The notes: a model not told the origin generated them from the sequence alone. Shown: positions 45,895-56,513, counted from the first letter of the stretch. The stretch is 64,000 nt of DNA from Knufia peltigerae (GCA_030247855.1 JAPDRN010000059.1:124001-188000), one strand, 5' to 3'. Numbers and translations are program-made.

Positions 45895-47868
45895 ATGTCG
45901 GACGCAGAAAGCAGTGGAGGAACGGGCAATAGACTTGCCAGAGTCACCATAATACTGGCGGGTGTCGCCTCGCTCGTGGCCTCGTTGATATCTTTTCTGT
46001 ATGTGGTTTCCTCGGTCGAACACGAGCAGTTCTAAGTGACATATAGGTCGATATGGCTCCAGACAAAGAATTACAGGAAACCTCTGCTCCAACGATACGT
46101 AATAAGGATACTGCTTATGGTACCCATTTACGCAGCTGCATCGTGGAGTTCTATTGTGTCTTTGAAGGCGGCGTTCTATCTTGATCCTCTCCGCGATATA
46201 TATGAAGCATTCACCATATACACCTTTCTTCAACTTCTGGTCAATTTCCTTGGAGGCGAACGCTCCCTGATCATTATGATGCACGGTAGACCACCTGTGT
46301 CTCATCCTTGGCCAATCAACCTTTACTGCTCCAAGGTTGATATCTCGGACCCGCACACCTTTCTCGCCATTAAGCGAGGCATTCTACAGTACACATGGTT
46401 GAAGCCAATTCTCAGCGTCCTCACCATCATCTTGAAGCTTACTGGTACGTATCATGAGGGATACATCGCGTTAAACTCGGGATACTTGTGGATCGGAATT
46501 GCCTACAATGTCAGTGTCACTTTGAGCTTGTATTCCCTGGCGATGTTCTGGGTCTGCATGCACCAGGACCTGAAGCCTTTCCGGCCCATGCCGAAATTTC
46601 TCTGCATCAAACTTATCATTTTCGCCTCATACTGGCAAGGATTCTTTCTCTCGATTCTGCAGTTCTTGGGGGCCATCCCCAACGATGTTCCCGGCTACAC
46701 ATCAGACAATCTGGCAGCGGCGATTCAAGACGCATTGATATGCTTCGAGATGCCCATTTTTGCTATCTCTCATTGGTACGCTTTTTCGTGGCACGACTAT
46801 GCAGATGTAACAATCTCCGCAGCGAGGATGCCTGTCAAGTTTGCGCTTAGAGACGCATTTGGCCCGAGGGATCTGATTGAAGACACGAAAGAAACATTCC
46901 GTGGCAAGAAGTACGACTACCGAACTTTCGACTCTGGTGATAATGTCATCGCACATGAAGACTCTCACTCGCGGGTCGCCAGAATGATGGATGGCATGCG
47001 TTACGAAAGAGGCGGTAAAGCTAAATATTGGATTCCTAAACCACAGGCCCCGAGTGCGAGAACACCACTTCTTTCCGGAAACGGCTCCTCACGGCCTCCA
47101 GCGCCAGAAGCTCGTGGACATGCGCACGACTATCGAGCAGCGGAACCAGACATTGAGGTCGGCATGGATGCCGAAGATGAGCGACTTTACACCAATGCCA
47201 GAGCATTAGAGTTTGGTGATTGGAATGTAGGTTGTCCACCGCTAAGAACATGTGTCGTTACTAATTCCCAAAAGTATCCTGTTATTACAGCTCACCAAGC
47301 TCGACGAGAAGACTGGCTCAGGCGCGACCCCGGCCTTCTGACGACTTCCACCAACCGTAACCTCTTTCAACCGACGCGAGACAACCGAAACCGTCGCCGT
47401 AGTGAAATCCAGCATACGCTTCGAAAAGGAAAAAATAGGAGCACGTCACCATCTCAACATTCATCCGATGGGCCCCCGCCACAAAGCGGAATAGAATCGA
47501 AGTTGAAACGTGACCTCTCACAATCGTCCGGTAGATCTGACCGGAGCCAGATCGTTGATCTGATTGTCGAAGACACCGAGGCCGAAGAAGTAGAGCGCGT
47601 CCGTGCTAGAAAAGAAGGCGGTGATACTTGGAATCGAGGTCCGGCCAAGCGATTTGTACGCACCTATAGCATTGACGAGGAACATCCTGAGGGCCAGGAA
47701 ATCCGTGAAGGTTTTGACCCTAGCTCGGTGCCTGCCAAACACCCCCCTCCTGAACGCGCCGTCGAGGAGGAGGAGGAGGAGGAGGAGGCTCAAGATGATG
47801 AGCATCTTGAGAGTACTGGAAGATACGGCAGCCTTATCGAAGAGGATAATGTATGGGGCCGTTCATAG
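45895..47868 (+). CDS. DUF300/TMEM184-type membrane protein (Hfl1-like)
   Basis: Predicted 625-residue multi-pass protein of the organic solute transporter alpha/TMEM184 (DUF300) superfamily. Three exons: 45895-45998, 46047-47226 and 47275-47868; both introns are 48 bases. The core has seven helices, with conserved YRKPLLQRYVIRILLMVPIY, YEAFTIYTFLQLLVNFLGGE, RGILQYTWLKPIL, QGFFLSILQFLG and ALICFEMPIFAISHWYAFSW. The fungal member Hfl1 lies in the vacuolar membrane and binds Atg8; this gene has the same layout. The cytosolic tail (from ~residue 320) is long, basic and Ser-rich, then acidic (a run of Glu encoded by GAG repeats at about 47766-47789), ending near RYGSLIEEDNVW. The second intron is in frame and stop-free, so retention would add 16 residues. 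Confidence 0.88.
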
Positions 47869-48823
47869 TTCGCCGAACAGTTTCCATCTGATCAATTCCT
47901 CATACGACCTTGCTTATTCTGGCCAGTCTATGCAAGCTAGGTTTCTTAGATCACTTCGATCCAGGGATGAGGCAGGGACACTTTTGGTCTCCATTGACTT
48001 GTCCCGGCGAGCATACTTTATTCTAGTATATTCTTGGTATATGAGAGCGTTCAAGCGGGAAACTCTGCTGCTGTTTCAAATCTTAGATATTTGCATTCTC
48101 GGTCTCAACGTGTTGCTCACGTCTTCCGGCGTGTTCGTCAAGTTCAACCATCTTTGCTCAAAACGGATCCCACAATGTTCAGGACTTACTGTGCCCTTCA
48201 TGGCCACCATGCCTGCTATCGCTCTTCGCATACCGACAGATTTCGTAGTATATTATTCTCGGTAATGTTCACGTACACTCTACCTTTGCCACTGTTATAT
48301 GCCACAGCCTATCGAGACTCGTTATCCTCAACACAACTTCGCACAAGTGTCGCGTCCCTTCTTGTTGGTGATCGCAAGACGGCAGTTCCTGAATGATCCA
48401 CGTGACAAGGCTGTTGGCCCCTTGAGGTCATTAGCAAAACAAGCAGAGCCGCAATCATCACCCACTGTAATTACGATCACTGGTAATCGTGTGCGCCTAT
48501 GATTAATGGAAATTAAAAGAAAAGTCCGTCTTCCAGGCATCACTTATCGTGTCTCACCAGCATGATACCGAATGTGGAGCGTAGCAGAGGAAAAAAGTTG
48601 GCCGTCGGCAGTACCGTTGCCCGGCCAATGACTCCCCCAAAATAGTGACATCCTCGACATCCAAGACCCACGGCCGCGTACTCGCATGAACAACTCGCCT
48701 CGTACCACATGCTGTCGTAACACGAGTGACTCGAGCACAGACAAGAGGAACTTACCAACTTCTGATCCGTCCGCTTCAAGACTGTCACTGATATGAGAAT
48801 ACCTATACCTCGACGACACTTGC
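47869..48823. other. intergenic upstream of the GH5 gene
   Basis: About 955 bases between two + strand genes: the 3' UTR of the DUF300 gene and the promoter of the glucanase. Frames of up to ~220 codons that cross it run out of the DUF300 coding region in another frame and are not called. Confidence 0.5.
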
Positions 48824-51028
48824 ATGCCGAAACCTCGCCGCGAGTCCACGGCGAGGGCCGACACACGCCCTGCATTCAACCGACCACCCAACTCCCGCCC
48901 AGCACCACCGAGAAATCGAGGCGATGACACAGACGATGATGCACCGCGCACACCGAAACGGACGCCGAAAGAGAAAGCCAAGTCCTCACCCAGACCGTCT
49001 CCGTCTCCGGAGAAGAAGCATCACCGTACGAGCGACCGACGCCGGGCTTCTGGCGGCGCTGCCGTGAGGAAAGAAAGGGACCGAGCAAAGTATAGCTCTG
49101 GGAACTCGACTAACAGCACCAGTCAACTCTTGAGCAGCAATGCACTGGCGAAATTGAACGCGCACAATGAGAAGGTCAAGTTTCAGGAGAAGTACGAGGA
49201 GCAGAAACGGAGGAAGAAAGAATACAAGAATCTGAAAGGGGCCGGAGCGCAGCATCAACGGCAACGACGGAAGAAGAATCGCAATGTCAGTGGTGCTATC
49301 CTGGAAGAAGGGAGAGCGGGCCAAAGGCACCAAAAAGTCACCAGGCGAGGAGGGGGCGCTGCCTATGAGAAGGAAGGCTACGAAGTTGCACACAAACACA
49401 CACAGAAGCGGTCACGGAAAAAGTTCTGGTGGCTGTTGATCATTTTTGTGGTGTTGCTTGCGATCTTCATCCCTGTGGCGGTGGTTGTGAGCAACAACAA
49501 TAAGAAGTCAAGTGGCTCTTCGAGTTCGTCGAGTTCGACGAGCACGTCAAACTCGACCCCTGATCCGAGCAACAAGTGCGATGGGAGCTCGGTTCCGGCG
49601 AGTGCAAAGGGGACGTATACAGACATCTCAACCTGGCTGGACACCACGGATTTCAATTGCACGTATACAGCTGAGACCGTGGGTGGTCTGTCGGTCATGG
49701 GGCTCTACTCTGACTGGGACGATTCGACGAAAGCGAATGATAACGTCCCCGCGCTGAACGAGCAATGGGATTACGGAAAGGTGCCGATACGTGGTGTCAA
49801 CGTGGGCGGATGGCTGGACCTTGAGCCCTTCATCACACCCTCAATGTTCGACTACCCTTCTTCAGCAGGTGTGGTGGATGAGTGGACTCTGTGTGACAAA
49901 CTAGGCCCTTCGGCAGCGAAACGGACCATCGAGCAACATTATGCGACCTTCATCACCAAACAAAGCTTCATCGACATCAAAAATGCGGGCCTGGATCATG
50001 TGCGGATACCCTATCCTTACTGGGCTGTCACGACATATCCCGGAGATCCGTACGTGCCGCAGGTTGCGTGGCGCTACCTGCTCCGAGCGATTGAGTATGC
50101 TCGTCAGAATGGCCTACGGGTGAATCTTGACTTGCACGCAGTTCCTGGAAGCCAGAATGGTTGGGCACATTCTGGTCATCAAGGCTCTATCAACTGGATC
50201 ATCGGGACGGACGGAGCAACAAATGCCCAGAGGTCGTTGGACATTCACAACCAACTTTCGAAATTCTTTGCTCAAGACCGTTACAAGAATGTACTCACGA
50301 TCTATGGACTGGTGAACGAACCGAAGATGCTAGTGATCCCGCCTGACCAGGTGCTTGATTGGAACAAGCAGGCCATCAAAATCATTCGAGACAATGGCAT
50401 TACTCAGCATATCGTGTTTGGCGATGGGTTCCTCAGCTTGACGGATTGGGACGACATGTTCCATGGCGTTGACAACAAACTTGTGATGGACACACATCAA
50501 TATCAGATTTTCAACACTGGTCAGCTCAAACTCAAACATCAAGACAAAATCAACCTGGCTTGTTCGGGCTGGACCGGGTTGATGGTGGCCGCCAACAATC
50601 CCAGCACTGGTTGGGGACCGATCCTTGATGGAGAGTGGTCACAAGCAGACACGGATTGTGCGCAGTATCTGAACGATGTCGGTGTTGGCTCAAGATGGAC
50701 CGGCACTCTCAATACAGGAGACTCGCAGACGGCGGTCTTGACACCAACCTGTCCCGAGCCACCGTGCTCGTGCGCCCAGGCCAATGCTGATCCCAAGACC
50801 TATACCGACTCGTACAAGCAGTTCTTGCAGATGTATGCCGAAGCCCAGATGCACAGTTTTGAGCAAGCATGGGGCTGGTTCTACTGGACTTGGAAGACTG
50901 AGAGTGCGGTGCAGTGGAGCTGGGAATTGGGTCTCAAGGCGGGTATATTGCCGTCAAAGGCATACTCACCCTCTTTCAAATGTGACTCGGACGTCCCTGA
51001 CTTCAGCGACTTGTCCGAAAGTTATTGA
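48824..51028 (+). CDS. membrane-anchored GH5 exo-beta-1,3-glucanase (ExgD type)
   Basis: Predicted 734-residue single-exon type II membrane protein. The cytosolic N terminus (~1-200) is highly basic and disordered (RRKKEYKNLKG, RQRRKKNR). A single anchor follows at ~203-224 (FWWLLIIFVVLLAIFIPVAVVV), then a Ser/Thr linker and the extracellular glycoside hydrolase family 5 domain. Catalytic landmarks are GVNVGGWLDLEPFITPS, DHVRIPYPYWAV, NLDLHAVPGSQNGWAHSG, the acid/base Glu499 in GLVNEPKM, MDTHQYQIF, and the nucleophile Glu604 in LDGEWSQA. This matches Aspergillus ExgD, a plasma-membrane glucan 1,3-beta-glucosidase implicated in wall glucan trimming and remodelling. A short Cys-rich insert (CPEPPCSCAQ) follows the nucleophile region. 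Confidence 0.95.
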   Translation: MPKPRRESTARADTRPAFNRPPNSRPAPPRNRGDDTDDDAPRTPKRTPKEKAKSSPRPSPSPEKKHHRTSDRRRASGGAAVRKERDRAKYSSGNSTNSTSQLLSSNALAKLNAHNEKVKFQEKYEEQKRRKKEYKNLKGAGAQHQRQRRKKNRNVSGAILEEGRAGQRHQKVTRRGGGAAYEKEGYEVAHKHTQKRSRKKFWWLLIIFVVLLAIFIPVAVVVSNNNKKSSGSSSSSSSTSTSNSTPDPSNKCDGSSVPASAKGTYTDISTWLDTTDFNCTYTAETVGGLSVMGLYSDWDDSTKANDNVPALNEQWDYGKVPIRGVNVGGWLDLEPFITPSMFDYPSSAGVVDEWTLCDKLGPSAAKRTIEQHYATFITKQSFIDIKNAGLDHVRIPYPYWAVTTYPGDPYVPQVAWRYLLRAIEYARQNGLRVNLDLHAVPGSQNGWAHSGHQGSINWIIGTDGATNAQRSLDIHNQLSKFFAQDRYKNVLTIYGLVNEPKMLVIPPDQVLDWNKQAIKIIRDNGITQHIVFGDGFLSLTDWDDMFHGVDNKLVMDTHQYQIFNTGQLKLKHQDKINLACSGWTGLMVAANNPSTGWGPILDGEWSQADTDCAQYLNDVGVGSRWTGTLNTGDSQTAVLTPTCPEPPCSCAQANADPKTYTDSYKQFLQMYAEAQMHSFEQAWGWFYWTWKTESAVQWSWELGLKAGILPSKAYSPSFKCDSDVPDFSDLSESY

Positions 51029-51712
51029 GATTATGTGAGAGTACGATGCATCTTTGCTGGAGTTTTCGGATCAATGGGTAATGAACAGCATTGAGCGAGG
51101 TGTGAGCCAGTGCGAAATGAAGGATTGGATCATATGCGATACACGAATGAACATACATTGAAGCGCTGTAGCCCCGTTTCATATCACCTTCTGCATTGCC
51201 TTCTGAGACACGTCGCTGCCCGTGAATTGGATATAAGACGCGTAGGTAATCGTGATTCGCTCCTGCTTCAATGAGCGTGTATATACCTTCCTGGAGGATG
51301 ATCTCGTAGCAGCCATCTCAACTCATAAAAGAGCATCGATCTCCCAGTCAAGATACTCCCTTGTTCACCACGATGCTTTGCTTCTCTCACATCGACACAT
51401 ACCCCTTCTCCCAGGTGCCATCTCTTGATTCAGCAGATAGTCACCGCCCGGACACGTCAGCAAGCAGGACACTTCACTACCCTACGTGGTGAAGCGCCGA
51501 AGTCACGTCACATTCGCGGTCCTCATTCACTGCAGAAGATAAACAACAACACCATGCGCGGGTATATAACCCCCCCTTCGACACCTTTTTCATGTCTCGC
51601 CAGGTCATCGCAACAACAAGACTTACTCAAGAAGAAGAGTGTGATAACAGTAGCTCCAGTGATAGGAAGTCACAAATCACCACTTTGATCCAAGGGCTCG
51701 TCACCGCCAAGA
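51029..51712. other. spacer between GH5 gene and orphan gene
   Basis: About 684 bases, both flanking genes on the + strand. An 87-codon frame at 51425-51688 has no recognisable character. Nothing else is seen. Confidence 0.45.
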
Positions 51713-53929
51713 ATGGCCTTTCCTTCTGGTCCTCCTGCCACCCGGGATGATGGTGGAGAGAATCGCGAAGTCAATGACCGTCCGGAACCAGTCATCAAAG
51801 TCGAGGAGTTCCCTACAGATACATCTCGGGCTGGTCCAGACATGCGCATACATTCCAACAACAACGGCTGCGAAGCCAGAGCGGGTCTGGCTCAGCAGAC
51901 TCTTCACCTTCTCCCAGCAAATCATCTTTCCGGACATCGCCCCCAGTCACAGATGCTCAGTCATCAGGATCGACAACGTAAAGCGGAAAAACGAAACCAG
52001 GAAAACCTACCTCCATCTCAATCACAGCAAGGTCATCCGGTTCAGAACCGATCACTGGAACCACGTCATGACTCAAATCCTTCAACATATCATCTTTATG
52101 GAATCCAAGCAGCATCAGGACGGCTTGAAAGAAACAATGATCAGCTTCAATTGTCCGATCGTTCTGGAATGATGGATGTCATGACGAATGCTGCTCAAAG
52201 CATGAACACTGGACTCCGACCTGGATTTCTGAGCTCGCACCCAAGTCACGACCATGCCGCAGCCCAGCCAGTCCAAACAATCGACACGACTAGGCAACCT
52301 GACCGGTTTCGCAGTGAAGAAGTAAAACGCTCGATCTTCAGCTTCGCAGAAAACATGAAAGTCAAGTACCGGAAACGACACCCGATGGCTTTCGACGATG
52401 CTCAGATTTATGCAAATATTGTTGTGGTACTTGCTTGGATGCAACAATATCCGGGAATTGAGTTTTTGAACCAGTATGCTTTCAGCAAGGCGGCTGAGGT
52501 TGCATGGAAAAGTAGGCTGCCCTTTGGTCTCAGCATGAAGTTCTCGACAATTGCAACAAGAAGAGATCCGGCATTCCTGGATGAGCAGCAGTCTCGACTA
52601 GATGGAATTGATGCTCAAATCGAGGATCAAATCAAATCGACCAAACCCGAGTCGACAGCTTCGCAGTCCAATATTGTCGCCAAGTACCACAGTAGTCTCC
52701 GCGTGTACTACTCCGGGATTCAGGCTAAGCAAGGCTACCCTCTCATTCCCTATCGAGCACTCCAGTCTGCTGCAGAATCCACCACTCAATGCAGAGGCAT
52801 GGGCCGCCCTGAAGGATTCTTTGAAGCATTGGAGTATAACGCTGCAAATTTGGGAGGTCATCAAAGTGATTATCAGACTGGGTGCCCAGGTCATGTTGAC
52901 ACAATTTTGTCCAATAATCAGAGCTTTGTCCGCAGCATTGGTGGTCCTACTACTCAAACTCCAGAATTGCATATTGTCCATCATGATGAGAATCGTGCAG
53001 TCGAAACCGATACTCGAGGTATCTCTTGTCAACATATCCAGAGAGATCTCTTAGAAATTTATAGAGCCAGTCACACCCAGAATCATGCTGTGGAACTTCC
53101 CAAACGGCTCGATCGACCCTCTGTGGGCAGCGAGCAGTTCGTGGGTGCTTCTCCAGCTGAAACAGATGTGACAGAGTTTCCAGGTTTATTCTCAGAAGAG
53201 TTCCAACCAGGTCCGAAGATAGTCAATGTCTTGGGTATTTTCGCAAAGGTCCAAGTCCTGCCCGCTAATTTTCGGCGAGTCCTGAGTTCCAATATCGTCA
53301 AGAAGGTACTCTTTCTCGCATTGCATGGTATGCCGTCGGCAGCAATTGCGCACGAGGTCCAAGGTGAATTCCCGAAACCAGCCCTCTTGCGAGTGAGTCA
53401 ACGCATCGAGAAAATTGGAACTGCAATCGACCACTATCTCCTCCGAATAGTGGCAGAGGTGGAGCGAGAAGGAGAAGCGGACGATTTTATCTGCAAATTG
53501 CTGAGCCATGCGACTTCAAACGATTGGTTACCACGGTCCCTTCACAATGCAATCGAATATATTTACTCTGAAACGATAGAAGGCACACTTACTGGGCTGG
53601 AGGAACGAATTGAAGCGGCAAAGGCTAGGACTGCCCTGCGAAAATGGCGGTGCAACAACAACGGTGCTGACCCAAATCCGTCTGCAATCCGTAAGAGATC
53701 CAGCGGCCATGGCTCTTCACCGAATGCAAAGAGAAGAAAGAGCGCCGTGCTTGCATATCGAGGATTGCAGAGAGAGAGACAGGACTATCAGCATCTTGTC
53801 GAACTCGGATATCGTGAGGGTGATGACGACCACGAGAAGGCTGTCATGCTTGAGTGGTTGGAAAGTATTAAGCAGAAGAAGAGATTGCCGAGTCTCCTAG
53901 AGGTAGCCGATCTCATTAGAGGCGAGTAA
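51713..53929 (+). CDS. orphan 738-residue protein, probably nuclear
   Basis: A single open frame of 739 codons starting at ATG 51713. I do not recognise it as a member of any family. The first ~200 residues are polar and probably disordered (Gln/Asn/Ser/His-rich, SHQDRQRKAEKRNQENLPPS). Residues ~200-300 look folded, with aromatic and hydrophobic periodicity (IFSFAENMKVKYRKRHPMAF, IYANIVVVLAWMQQYPGIEF). A second folded-looking block at ~500-640 is helical (SNIVKKVLFLALHGMP, IEYIYSETIEGTLTGLEE). KRRK near residue 672 in NAKRRKSAV could be a nuclear localisation signal, and IKVEE near residue 30 fits a sumoylation consensus. Base composition and codon use are like the neighbours, so recent transfer is not suggested. 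No intron is needed to keep it open. Confidence 0.75.
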   Translation: MAFPSGPPATRDDGGENREVNDRPEPVIKVEEFPTDTSRAGPDMRIHSNNNGCEARAGLAQQTLHLLPANHLSGHRPQSQMLSHQDRQRKAEKRNQENLPPSQSQQGHPVQNRSLEPRHDSNPSTYHLYGIQAASGRLERNNDQLQLSDRSGMMDVMTNAAQSMNTGLRPGFLSSHPSHDHAAAQPVQTIDTTRQPDRFRSEEVKRSIFSFAENMKVKYRKRHPMAFDDAQIYANIVVVLAWMQQYPGIEFLNQYAFSKAAEVAWKSRLPFGLSMKFSTIATRRDPAFLDEQQSRLDGIDAQIEDQIKSTKPESTASQSNIVAKYHSSLRVYYSGIQAKQGYPLIPYRALQSAAESTTQCRGMGRPEGFFEALEYNAANLGGHQSDYQTGCPGHVDTILSNNQSFVRSIGGPTTQTPELHIVHHDENRAVETDTRGISCQHIQRDLLEIYRASHTQNHAVELPKRLDRPSVGSEQFVGASPAETDVTEFPGLFSEEFQPGPKIVNVLGIFAKVQVLPANFRRVLSSNIVKKVLFLALHGMPSAAIAHEVQGEFPKPALLRVSQRIEKIGTAIDHYLLRIVAEVEREGEADDFICKLLSHATSNDWLPRSLHNAIEYIYSETIEGTLTGLEERIEAAKARTALRKWRCNNNGADPNPSAIRKRSSGHGSSPNAKRRKSAVLAYRGLQRERQDYQHLVELGYREGDDDHEKAVMLEWLESIKQKKRLPSLLEVADLIRGE

Positions 53930-54412
53930 GTCGAGCTCGACAGTCGAGTGAGATGACTCTAAAGTTGGTGAGAGGTATTGAAAGCTTTAGCTAGCGCGAA
54001 GAGGTTGGTTTTCATTTAGGTGATACATTGTTGAGCGGTAGGGGGCTCATTCACACGTTTCTTGGCGGTGATGATGTACTGTACGATGAAAAAATCAATG
54101 GCAATTATATCCAAATGCTGATGATGAATATTTGGTATCATTGAGAGAAGTTTTAGAAACTAAGCTTCACAGAATGAATGGATGTGCATACGAAGTTCAC
54201 AGTGAATAATGCCTGGATGGAGTTATTCATGCCGCTTTAAGACAAGTCAGACATCAAGCAGCTGCCACTGTACGGCGCACTTCGTATTCATTATCGATGT
54301 GCCTTGTTGGTTCATAGAAATAAAACTTGACTTTTGCTTCTATGTTCGTCTGTGGGGTTTCTTGTGTTTCAGGTTGTAAGTCCACAAGCCTTTGACAAGG
54401 TGTCTAGACAAG
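53930..54412. other. spacer upstream of ATG12
   Basis: The 483 bases are A/T-rich: the 3' UTR of the orphan gene and the promoter/leader of ATG12. No gene is seen. Confidence 0.5.
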
Positions 54413-55332
54413 ATGGAATCACCATCACTGCCTAGACGGTCATCCCGCACGACAGCCTCTCAGGACAAACAAGCTCGACAAGAACTACAAGGTGATGTCA
54501 ACATGGACCTGGAGAGGGCAAACCGCGTCGAGCAGGCTAATGTCCCTGAGGGGGACGGCGTTGGTGTTGGTGTTGGCGTTGGTGTCCGAGGCAGAGTATC
54601 AGCAGCAACAACAAAAAGAGCAAAGAGGCAACAAGATGGTGATGACGATGACGATGAAGGAGCTGACAATGACGGTGATGACGGTGATGATGACGACGAC
54701 GACGAAGACGACGAAGACGAAGAAAAGGGAGATTTACCAATGAGTATGACTGCCAGTGTGATATTGACAAATCTACCAAAAGATGCCAGTGAGGCTTTGA
54801 AGGAGGTTGAGGAATTGGATGACAAAAAGAGTATGTCGGGTCTACCTTTTCTTTTCCCCCTTTAATCCCAGGTCACATATCTTGATCAACTTCATGTGTA
54901 CACTCTATCTACTCAGGTGTACTTCTGTGTAAGTACTCTTGTTGAGTTCTTTCTGGCTGACTCTCTTTTCTTACAATTAGTATCAATTCGATTTCAACCG
55001 TTGGGTTCGGCACCGATATTGAAACAACGAGTGTTCAAAATCAGCGCATCCTCAAAATTCAGTGTCGTCTTGAACTTTTTGAGGAAAAAGATCGGTGCGA
55101 AACCTGGAGATGGATTGTTCCTGTACGTCAACAGCGTCTTCGCTCCGGGTTTGGACGAGAGTGTAGGGAACTTGTTTCGGGTTCGTTCTTATTCCATTTT
55201 TTCCCCTTTACCAGAACGAGAGGAAAGCTCAAAGAGAAGAGAAAGAAAATCTGTGCTGACTTGACCTTTTAGTGTTTCAAAACAGACGATCAGTTGATTG
55301 TTAGCTATTCTACCACGCCCGCTTTTGGATGA
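54413..55332 (+). CDS. ATG12: autophagy ubiquitin-like protein Atg12
   Basis: Predicted 225-residue Atg12, the ubiquitin-like modifier that is attached to Atg5 and so promotes Atg8 lipidation. Three exons: 54413-54830, 54981-55180 and 55273-55332. The C-terminal ubiquitin fold reads ISIRFQPLGSAPILKQRVFK, VVLNFLRKKIGAK, FLYVNSVFAPGLDESVGNLF, then CFKTDDQLIVSYSTTPAFG from the last exon. The final Gly is the conjugated residue, exposed without processing. The N-terminal ~115 residues are disordered and repetitive: an eightfold alternation of Gly and Val (GVGVGVGVGV) from a GT-rich microsatellite, then a long Asp/Glu run from GAC/GAT repeats. Intron 1 (150 bases) has other possible splice sites; the pair chosen joins DDKK to ISIRF in frame. 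ATG 54413 has no upstream in-frame ATG. Confidence 0.9.
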
Positions 55333-55499
55333 CGAGTCAGAAATTCTGAGAGTACGGTACGTCAAACGCAACGAACAATAAATTAAGTCGTACGCTATGA
55401 AAATCCACGGGAATCTTTTCTTCATCGCCAGAAACTCCCCCTAAAGTCACGCACTCTCTCCTATAGGAGATTAACATTGCCATCAAGAACAACAAAATC

Positions 55500-56513
55500 T
55501 CAACAGGACTCGTTTCCCTTCAATGCCGCTTTGAAGGCCTCAGTCACTTTGGCGTCGCTCTTGTACACATACGGTGCGGTAGGATAGCTTCGATCGATGA
55601 CCTCGTCTTTATATTGCCGGATCGCGGCCACACCAGCGTCCCATACGGAACCGTACCTCTTCACGAATTTCGGCATGAACGAGTCAGGAGGTCGAACACC
55701 CAACATATCGATCTGGACCAGGACTTGGCCGCTCGTCTTGTTTCCAGCACCGATACCGATGGTCGGAATGACCAAGGCATTGGTTACTTCCTCTGCAACA
55801 TCGGGGGGTACACATTCAAGGACCAGCATGAACGCACCAGCATCTTGAACGGCTTTTGCGTCTTCATACAAAGCCATGGCTTTGCCTGGGGTGTTCCCTT
55901 GAACTCGGAACCCGCCTAGGGCGTGCTGTCGTTGCGGTGTCAAACCGATATGTGCACACACGGAAATTCCAGCCGTGGTTATCTTTTTGATCTGAGGGGC
56001 CATCTCGGCACCGCCTTCCAACTTGACACTCTGCATTCGACCTTCTTTGACCATGCGAATGGCGCTGGCGAGGGCTTGCTCGGGGCTGATTTCGTAGGAG
56101 CCCATGGGAAGATCACCGACGGTGAAGGATCGGTTGACGGCTCGGCTGACGGCTCGGGCAGACATGATCATTTCGTCGAGTGTGATTTCGGACGTGTCTG
56201 GCATGCCGAGGGACACCATGGCCAGGGAGTCACCCACCAGCACCATGTCCATGCCGGCTTCTTGTGCCATGAGGGCCGAGGGGAAATTATGGGCGGTGAG
56301 CATCGTGATTGGAGACTTGTCGGCGTACATTTTCTGTAGAGTCTGAATGGTGACCGGCTTCTGTCCTCTTGCGAGTAGAGCGGGAGAGGAAGGGGCATGT
56401 GAGCTCCATCTAGTCTGTTGCCGTGTGCAGGCTGCTTGCGAGGTCACTGTTCTGTAACGAGGCCGTGTGAAGAAGGTCTGGTAAGACCTGCGTGCGCAGG
56501 TTACCGAAGCCAT
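55500..56513 (-). CDS. panB: 3-methyl-2-oxobutanoate hydroxymethyltransferase
   Basis: Predicted 337-residue ketopantoate hydroxymethyltransferase (Ecm31/PanB), which transfers a hydroxymethyl group from 5,10-methylene-THF to 2-oxoisovalerate, the first step to pantothenate and CoA. It is a single exon. The first ~45 residues are Arg/Thr/Ser-rich without acidic residues (MASVTCARRSYQTFFTRPRY), as in a mitochondrial presequence. The TIM barrel follows: PITMLTAHNFPSALMAQEAG, VLVGDSLAMVSLGM with the Mg-binding Asp, TVGDLPMGSYE, QSVKLEGGAEMAP, VCAHIGLTPQ, MLVLECVPPDVAEEVT and PTIGIGAGNKTSGQVLVQID. All active-site signature blocks are present. It is convergent with ATG12, 167 bases between stops. 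Confidence 0.96.
   Translation of the reverse strand: MASVTCARRSYQTFFTRPRYRTVTSQAACTRQQTRWSSHAPSSPALLARGQKPVTIQTLQKMYADKSPITMLTAHNFPSALMAQEAGMDMVLVGDSLAMVSLGMPDTSEITLDEMIMSARAVSRAVNRSFTVGDLPMGSYEISPEQALASAIRMVKEGRMQSVKLEGGAEMAPQIKKITTAGISVCAHIGLTPQRQHALGGFRVQGNTPGKAMALYEDAKAVQDAGAFMLVLECVPPDVAEEVTNALVIPTIGIGAGNKTSGQVLVQIDMLGVRPPDSFMPKFVKRYGSVWDAGVAAIRQYKDEVIDRSYPTAPYVYKSDAKVTEAFKAALKGNESC

Noticed and set aside
47603..48265. A 220-codon + strand frame after the DUF300 gene
   Set aside because: Its first part is the DUF300 coding region read in another frame; the remainder has no domain.
45895..55332. An autophagy gene cluster (Hfl1-like plus ATG12)
   Set aside because: Two autophagy-related genes are separated by a glucanase and an orphan; core autophagy genes are not clustered in fungi, so the proximity is probably chance.
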